From contig NZ_CP019428.1 of the NCBI RefSeq assembly GCF_009834565.1, positions 3,534,001 through 3,598,000 of the forward strand: 64,000 nt of DNA. The letters run 5' to 3'. Source of the DNA: Pseudomonas sp. R76. GTDB taxonomy: Bacteria > Pseudomonadota > Gammaproteobacteria > Pseudomonadales > Pseudomonadaceae. The notes beneath the pieces were generated by a model. The model had not been told where the DNA came from. It ran no database searches and worked only from the letters and a program-made list of their open reading frames with translations. The position numbers and the translations under genes were made by a program. Within the stretch, counting starts at the first letter, position 1; every line of letters starts with the position of its first letter. Below are positions 59,176 through 64,000 of the stretch, in pieces.

Positions 59176-59999
59176 ACCTGCTCGGAAAAACCATTGTCAT
59201 CAGCGGCTGTGCACGTGGCCTGGGCCATGCCGCCGCGCACAAGCTCAAGGGGCAAGGCGCCACGGTGATCGGCCTGGACATCCTGGAACCGCAGGAACTG
59301 GGGCTGCTCGACGGGTTTTATCAAGTCGACCTGTGTGACCGCAGGGCGTTGGCCCAGGTGATCACTGCCATCAGCACTGACTTCGGTGACATCGACATTC
59401 TGGTCAATAACGCCGGCACCCTGACCCTGGAGCGTGGCGAAACCGGCGTGACGGACGAAGTCACCCGCGCGGTGGACGTAAACCTGTTCGCGCCGTGGCA
59501 ACTGGTCGCCGGCTTCTTGCCGGGGCTGCTGCGCAAACGCGGCAAAGTGGTGAATGTGTCGTCGCTGTTCGCCCTGGTCAATGCGCCGTATGTGGCCGCG
59601 TATGCCGCCAGCAAACGCGCGCTGAGTGCGTATTCCGACGTGCTGCGCATGCAGTATCGCGGGCAGCTCGATGTGGTCACGGTGTATCCGGGGTTCATCG
59701 ACACCGCGATCCATTTGCCCGCCCAGCGCGTGGGCCTGTCGGTCAAGCGCCTGGTGACCTTCATGTGGGGCGACAAGACCTTGCTGTCCCTGGAAGAAAA
59801 GCTCGATGCCGCCGCCGACGGCCTGGTGCGCGCCTGCCGCAAAGACGGCCTGCGCAACCGTGGCCTGACGTTCATGGGCACCCTGGCCATGTACACCGCG
59901 CGCATTGCGCCGAGTGTGGTCGACGCCTTTATCGCCTTGCGCCTGCGCACGCTGACACGCGGTGGGCACCTGGCGCTCAAACCTGAACTGATCGAGTAA
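59172..59999 (+). CDS. Short-chain dehydrogenase/reductase
   Basis: A 275-residue classical SDR: the cofactor loop is SGCARGLGHAAA (residues 11-22), then NNAG, the serine in NVSSLFALV and the Y-x3-K in YAASKRAL, with PGFIDT after it. It starts at ATG 59172 in an ATGA overlap with the previous gene. It most likely reduces or oxidises a hydroxyl or keto group of the pathway intermediate; specificity cannot be inferred. Confidence 0.85.
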   Translation: MNLLGKTIVISGCARGLGHAAAHKLKGQGATVIGLDILEPQELGLLDGFYQVDLCDRRALAQVITAISTDFGDIDILVNNAGTLTLERGETGVTDEVTRAVDVNLFAPWQLVAGFLPGLLRKRGKVVNVSSLFALVNAPYVAAYAASKRALSAYSDVLRMQYRGQLDVVTVYPGFIDTAIHLPAQRVGLSVKRLVTFMWGDKTLLSLEEKLDAAADGLVRACRKDGLRNRGLTFMGTLAMYTARIAPSVVDAFIALRLRTLTRGGHLALKPELIE

Positions 60000-60009
60000 C
60001 GCGCAACCA

Positions 60010-60963
60010 ATGGCCAGACAACTGCACGCCAAGCCCCAGGTTCGCCTCGACCGCGCGTTGTTCAAAGCGCACACGGGCGAGTCCTTGTTGATCATCGGTT
60101 ACGCCCTGTGCCTCTACCTGCTGCCACTCGCGCTGTTTGTGTGGGTGGCGAACACGACGTCCAGCCTGTGGGTGGTGCTGCTGTGCGCGCCACTCTGGGT
60201 GATGGCCGGATACGGAATGTTTCTGCAAGCGATCCTTGGGCATGAAGGCTTTCACTTCAACCTGAGCCGTAACCCGATGCACAGCTGTTACCTGGGCATC
60301 TTCACCAGTTCGATGCTGCCGGGGTTCTGCGTGACCGGTTACTTCGTCGACCACTGGCAGCACCACCGCTTCAGCAACAGCGCAAACGACCCGGATTACC
60401 GGCATTTCTCGCGCTATCGCACCTTGCTGAGCCGCATCGCGCTGTCACGTTTGCTCGCCACCTCGAACTACCTGCAAGCCACCTTGCGCCTGGCATTCGG
60501 CCCGCTGATCAGCCCCTCGCCGCTGCCCTTGAGCGCGGCGCAGGTTCAACACTTGGCGCGCTGCAATATCGCCTGCCAGCTGGGTTGGCTCGGTGTGTAC
60601 GCGCTGGCCTTGTGGCAGGTCGACGGGTTGCTGCTGGGGTTTGGCCTGAGCCTGACGGTGGCGTTTCTGGTGTCGGCCTTTAATGCCTACCAGGAACATG
60701 CCTTCAGCGCAGACGATGAACAGCCGCCCGCGCGTTCGCGCACATCGCGCCTGTGCACCTTCATGCATGCCGGCGCTAACTTTCACCTGGAGCATCACTT
60801 TTACCCTGCCGTGCCGTGCTGGCGCCTGCCCAAGGTGCACCGGCAACTGCTCGACGCCGGCTGGTACGCCGACCGGCAGCACCTGCTGGAAAAAAACTTC
60901 GTTGCGTCCTTCAAATACGCCACCCGCCGCCACCCTTACCGTGGAGACACGGTGAACGACTGA
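60010..60963 (+). CDS. Membrane fatty-acid desaturase-like diiron enzyme
   Basis: A 317-residue integral membrane protein with the three histidine boxes of the desaturase family: HEGFH, HWQHHRFSN and FHLEHHFYP. Four or more hydrophobic helices surround them. It would introduce a double bond or hydroxyl in an alkyl chain, using a diiron centre at the inner membrane. It lies 10 bases after the SDR gene. Confidence 0.85.
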   Translation: MARQLHAKPQVRLDRALFKAHTGESLLIIGYALCLYLLPLALFVWVANTTSSLWVVLLCAPLWVMAGYGMFLQAILGHEGFHFNLSRNPMHSCYLGIFTSSMLPGFCVTGYFVDHWQHHRFSNSANDPDYRHFSRYRTLLSRIALSRLLATSNYLQATLRLAFGPLISPSPLPLSAAQVQHLARCNIACQLGWLGVYALALWQVDGLLLGFGLSLTVAFLVSAFNAYQEHAFSADDEQPPARSRTSRLCTFMHAGANFHLEHHFYPAVPCWRLPKVHRQLLDAGWYADRQHLLEKNFVASFKYATRRHPYRGDTVND

Positions 60964-61024
60964 ACACACACCCTAAATTTCCCAATGGATTGACCGCCTG
61001 AACCCTCAGGCTGCAGGAGCATGT

Positions 61025-61831
61025 ATGCCGTTTGAAATTGATAGCCACATTGAAGCCGAACGCGCGCAGTTATTCGGCCACCCGCTGTTTGCCAACATCC
61101 GCACTGTTGAAGACGTGCGCACCTTGATGGAATTCCACGTGTTCGCCGTGTGGGATTTCATGACCTTGCTCAAGCGCATCCAGCGCGACCTCACCTGCGT
61201 CGAGCTGCCGTGGGTGCCGCCGGTGCACATCACCGCTGCGCGCTTGATCAATGAAATCGTGGTGGGTGAAGAAACCGACGAACACCCGGGCGGCGGGTTT
61301 ATCAGCCACCTGGACCTGTACCTCACCGCCATGGATGAAATCGGCGCCGACAGCTCGGTATTCCGCCGCTTCCTCGCCGCGATCCAGGCCAAGGTGCCGC
61401 TGGCCAAGGCGCTCAACGACCGCGACATTCCTTTGGCGGCCAAAGTGTTCATGTGCCAGACCCTCGATGTCGCCCAACACGGCTCTACCGAAGCGGTGCT
61501 GGCGTACTTCTTTTTTGGCCGCGAAGACATCATTCCCGACATGTTCGGGCGCCTGCTCTCGCAGTGGTCGGTGAGTGAGACCGAAGTGCCGATGCTCACC
61601 TATTACCTCAAGCGCCACATTGAAATGGACGGCGACGAGCATGGCCCGGCCGCCAAACGCATCATCGGCGAAATCGTCACCACGCCCGAGCAACACCAAC
61701 ACATGATCGACAGCGCCAAGACCGCGATCAACTCCCGCATCGACCTGTGGGACGGCGTGCACCATTTCCTCCAGGAGAAAGCCCAACACACCACGGAGCG
61801 CCCTGTGCGCCGGGTTGCACACAGTTTCTGA
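61025..61831 (+). CDS. DUF3050 protein, haem-oxygenase-like fold (possible diiron oxidase)
   Basis: A 268-residue protein of the DUF3050 type (MEFHVFAVWDFMTLLKRIQR, VPPVHITAARLINEIVVGEE). Residues placed as in haem-oxygenase-like diiron oxidases are visible: E77 or E82/E83, H95, E167, and an H198-x3-D202-x3-H206 pattern in HIEMDGDEHG. Studied members of that fold perform desaturation, decarboxylation to alkenes, or N-oxygenation. The chemistry here is open. A GCAGGAGC ribosome site precedes the ATG, 61 bases after the desaturase. Confidence 0.7.
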   Translation: MPFEIDSHIEAERAQLFGHPLFANIRTVEDVRTLMEFHVFAVWDFMTLLKRIQRDLTCVELPWVPPVHITAARLINEIVVGEETDEHPGGGFISHLDLYLTAMDEIGADSSVFRRFLAAIQAKVPLAKALNDRDIPLAAKVFMCQTLDVAQHGSTEAVLAYFFFGREDIIPDMFGRLLSQWSVSETEVPMLTYYLKRHIEMDGDEHGPAAKRIIGEIVTTPEQHQHMIDSAKTAINSRIDLWDGVHHFLQEKAQHTTERPVRRVAHSF

Positions 61832-61858
61832 GCCGCGCATGAACACAGGGAGCAAGAC

Positions 61859-62926
61859 ATGACCAAAGGCAAGCTAATCAAACTCACACTGTGCACTGTC
61901 GTGGTCGGGGGTTTGCTGCTGCTCGGCTGGCAGCGCTGGCAGTATTCCAGCGCGTACGTCAGCACCGACAACGCGGAGCTGGATGGGGTGATTATTCCGG
62001 TGCGGGCCAAGCTGTCAGGCGTGGTGATGAGCGTGCCGGTGATGGACAACGTCACCGTGGAAAGCGGCGACTTGCTGTTTCAGATACGCGACAGCGAATA
62101 CCAATACCAGGTGCAGCAGCGCGAAGCACAATGGCAAGCCCTGCTCGCCGCCGCCGGGCGCAGCGGCAGCCCGGGGGCGCTGGACAGCCAGATCCTCGGC
62201 GCGGTCGCCATACGCCAGGCCGCGCAGGCGGCCCTGGCACAATCAAGCGCCAACCTTGAGCAGGCGCGCAATGACTACCAACGCGCCCGTCGCCTCGGCG
62301 CCCAAGGTGTGTTGAGCACCCAGGACCTGGAACTGGCCAAGGCACGTTTCGACGCGCTGAGCCATGCCCAGGAAGCCGCGCGCAGTAACGCCCAGGCGGC
62401 GGCGCAAAGCACCTTGGCCAACAAGGCCGAACTCAAGGTGCAGGACTACCGCATCGCGGCGGCGCAAGCCGAGTTGGAGCAGGCTCGGATCAAGCTGCAC
62501 GACGCCCGCCAGACCGCGCCGGTGCGCAGCATCGTGTCGAAAAAAGAGGTGGAGCCCGGCCAGTTCGTGGTCGCCGGCCAGAAGCTCTTGAGCCTGATCG
62601 CCACCGAGCCGCTGTGGATTACCGCCAACTTCAAGGAAACCCAAGTCGGCCGGGTTCGCGTCGGCCAGCACGCCAAGGTTACCGTGGACGCGTTCCCCGG
62701 CCAGGCCTTAGACGGCGTGGTCGAAAGCCTGGCACCGGCCACCGGGGCGAAGTTCTCGTTGCTGCCGCAGGAAAACGCCACGGGCAACTTCACCAAGGTG
62801 GTGCAACGCGTCCAGGTGCGGATCGCCCTCACCGACGTGCCGGCTGACTACAAGCCCTTGTTGAGCCCCGGCATGAGCGCCTTCGTCGAAGTCGCCACGC
62901 CACGCAACGGCAGCCAGACGTTATGA
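61859..62926 (+). CDS. EmrA/HlyD-family membrane-fusion protein
   Basis: A 355-residue periplasmic adaptor anchored by one N-terminal helix (LIKLTLCTVVVGGLLLLGW). It has the biotinyl-lipoyl-like motifs (STDNAELDGVIIPVRAKLSG and TAPVRSIVSKKEVEPGQFVV) around a coiled-coil hairpin (about residues 95-205) rich in Ala, Gln and Glu. With the following MFS gene it forms an EmrAB-type efflux pair that would send the cluster product out through an outer-membrane channel encoded elsewhere. Confidence 0.9.
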   Translation: MTKGKLIKLTLCTVVVGGLLLLGWQRWQYSSAYVSTDNAELDGVIIPVRAKLSGVVMSVPVMDNVTVESGDLLFQIRDSEYQYQVQQREAQWQALLAAAGRSGSPGALDSQILGAVAIRQAAQAALAQSSANLEQARNDYQRARRLGAQGVLSTQDLELAKARFDALSHAQEAARSNAQAAAQSTLANKAELKVQDYRIAAAQAELEQARIKLHDARQTAPVRSIVSKKEVEPGQFVVAGQKLLSLIATEPLWITANFKETQVGRVRVGQHAKVTVDAFPGQALDGVVESLAPATGAKFSLLPQENATGNFTKVVQRVQVRIALTDVPADYKPLLSPGMSAFVEVATPRNGSQTL

Positions 62927-64000
62927 GGTCGCCGTACCTGATTGCGTTCACGGTGACGCTGGTGTCGATGATGGAGTTGCTCGACGTGACCATCGTCAAC
63001 GTCGCCATTCCCAGCCTGATGGGCACCTATGGGGCGTCGGTGGATGAGATCTCGTGGGTCTCCACCGGTTACGTGGTGGCCAACGTGGTGATCCTGCCGG
63101 TCAGCGGCTGGTTGTCTGCCTGGTTTGGGCGGCGCCGCTACTACCTGGTCTCCACCGCCGTGTTTGTGCTGGCGTCGGTGGGCTGCGCGTTTTCCGCCGA
63201 GCTGTGGCAACTGGTGGCCTTCCGCGTGCTGCAAGGCCTGGCGGGCGGCGGGTTGCTGGGGATCTCCCAGGCGATCATCTACGACGTGTTCCCCAAGGAA
63301 AAGGTCAGCAGCGGCATGGCGCTGTACGGCGTCGGCGTGATGATGGGGCCGACCTTGGGGCCGACTGTCGGTGGCTACCTGATCGACACCTTGTCATGGC
63401 ATTGGATCTTTTTGATCAACGTGCCCATCGGTGCCGTGGCGCTGTTGCTGTGCTGGTTGTGCATCGGCGATTCGGTCAATGAGCAAAAACCCAGCAGCGT
63501 CGACTACAGCGGCTTCTGCCTGTTGGCCCTGGGGGTTGGCAGCCTGCAGATCCTGCTGGAGCGCGGCGAGCACTGGGACTGGATGGAATCCAACTGGACG
63601 GTGGCCTGCCTGTTGCTCAGCAGCTTCAGCCTGGTGGGGTTTTTCTGGTGGGAACGGCGTGCCGCCAACCCAATCGTCAACGTTGCGCTGTTTCACAACC
63701 GCGAGTTCCTGATGGGCTGCATCTGCGCGTTTTGTGTGGGTTTCGGGCTGTACAGCACCTTATTCATGGTGCCGCTGTTCTTGCAGACGTTGTTGGCGCA
63801 AAGCGCCTACCAGAGCGGGCTGGTGATTTTCCCCGGCGCGGTGGCCAGCGCCATCAGCACCTTGGTGATCGGCAAGCTGTCCCAGGAAAACAAGATCGAC
63901 GAGCGCGTGTTCGTGACCTTGGGCATCGTCATGTACTGCTACGCGATGTTCCTGCACACCCAGTTCACCCTCGACAGCAACCCGGACACGCTGTACTGGC
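62923..64000 (+). CDS. EmrB/QacA-type DHA2 MFS exporter (cut by window end)
   Basis: It opens at ATG 62923 in an ATGA overlap with the adaptor gene and runs open to the window edge (359 codons seen of about 500). Marks of 14-helix DHA2 exporters are present: LLDVTIVNVAIPSLMG in helix 1, the motif-A loop GWLSAWFGRRRYYL, and motif C GVGVMMGPTLGPTVGGYL. It is the inner-membrane half of the tripartite pump. No defect is visible in the part seen. Confidence 0.9.
   Translation, partial: MRSPYLIAFTVTLVSMMELLDVTIVNVAIPSLMGTYGASVDEISWVSTGYVVANVVILPVSGWLSAWFGRRRYYLVSTAVFVLASVGCAFSAELWQLVAFRVLQGLAGGGLLGISQAIIYDVFPKEKVSSGMALYGVGVMMGPTLGPTVGGYLIDTLSWHWIFLINVPIGAVALLLCWLCIGDSVNEQKPSSVDYSGFCLLALGVGSLQILLERGEHWDWMESNWTVACLLLSSFSLVGFFWWERRAANPIVNVALFHNREFLMGCICAFCVGFGLYSTLFMVPLFLQTLLAQSAYQSGLVIFPGAVASAISTLVIGKLSQENKIDERVFVTLGIVMYCYAMFLHTQFTLDSNPDTLYW

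Overview
This 64 kb window comes from a Pseudomonas chromosome, most likely the P. fluorescens group. The support is high GC with GC-rich third positions, a typical Pseudomonas REP doublet (7577-7665), and a siderophore locus arranged like the P. aeruginosa pyochelin locus (pchDCBA / pchR / pchEFGHI-fptABCX).

Layout. (1) 1-14 kb is mostly housekeeping and accessory: arsC-arsH, an AraC regulator with a LysE exporter, and the Mg2+ transporter mgtA behind a leader of more than 700 nt holding two small ORFs and a palindromic hairpin. Small conserved genes follow (DUF2493, outer-membrane-like protein, DUF533, DinB, GFA), then a broken glyoxalase gene, tRNA-Leu(UAA), a LysR/MFS divergent pair and a broken AraC gene. 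(2) 13.3-29.4 kb is a contact-dependent-inhibition locus on the minus strand. It has a 4856-residue CdiA/FHA exoprotein whose C-terminal tip looks GNAT-like, a small immunity candidate directly downstream, and a displaced, frameshifted second toxin tip with its own immunity candidate. No TpsB/CdiB transporter lies in the window. (3) 29.5-54.3 kb is a complete pyochelin locus: uptake (fptX, fptC, fptB, fptA), two ABC half-transporters (pchI, pchH), assembly line (pchG, pchF, pchE), regulator pchR, and salicylate supply (pchD, pchC, pchB, pchA). Three matching candidate PchR sites precede pchD, pchE and fptA. pchE carries an in-frame TAG that removes the last 37 codons of its carrier domain; the old reading frame continues intact to an ATGA overlap with pchF. 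(4) 54.3 kb to the window end is a one-direction gene set that looks like a small biosynthetic cluster I cannot match to a described one: AraC regulator, acyl-thioester reductase-like protein, class III aminotransferase, SRPBCC cyclase-like protein, acyl-CoA-dehydrogenase-like protein, SDR, membrane desaturase, DUF3050 haem-oxygenase-like protein, and an EmrA/EmrB-type export pair cut by the window edge.

How they work together. PchA and PchB make salicylate, PchD activates it, PchE and PchF add two cysteines, PchG reduces the second ring, PchC edits, FptA and FptX import the ferric complex, and PchR with Fur controls the set. The truncated PchE carrier would block hand-off to PchF, so the strain may import pyochelin without making it. 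In region 4 the gene content suggests that an acyl thioester is reduced to an aldehyde, transaminated to an amine, desaturated or oxidised, and exported. That product assignment is inference.
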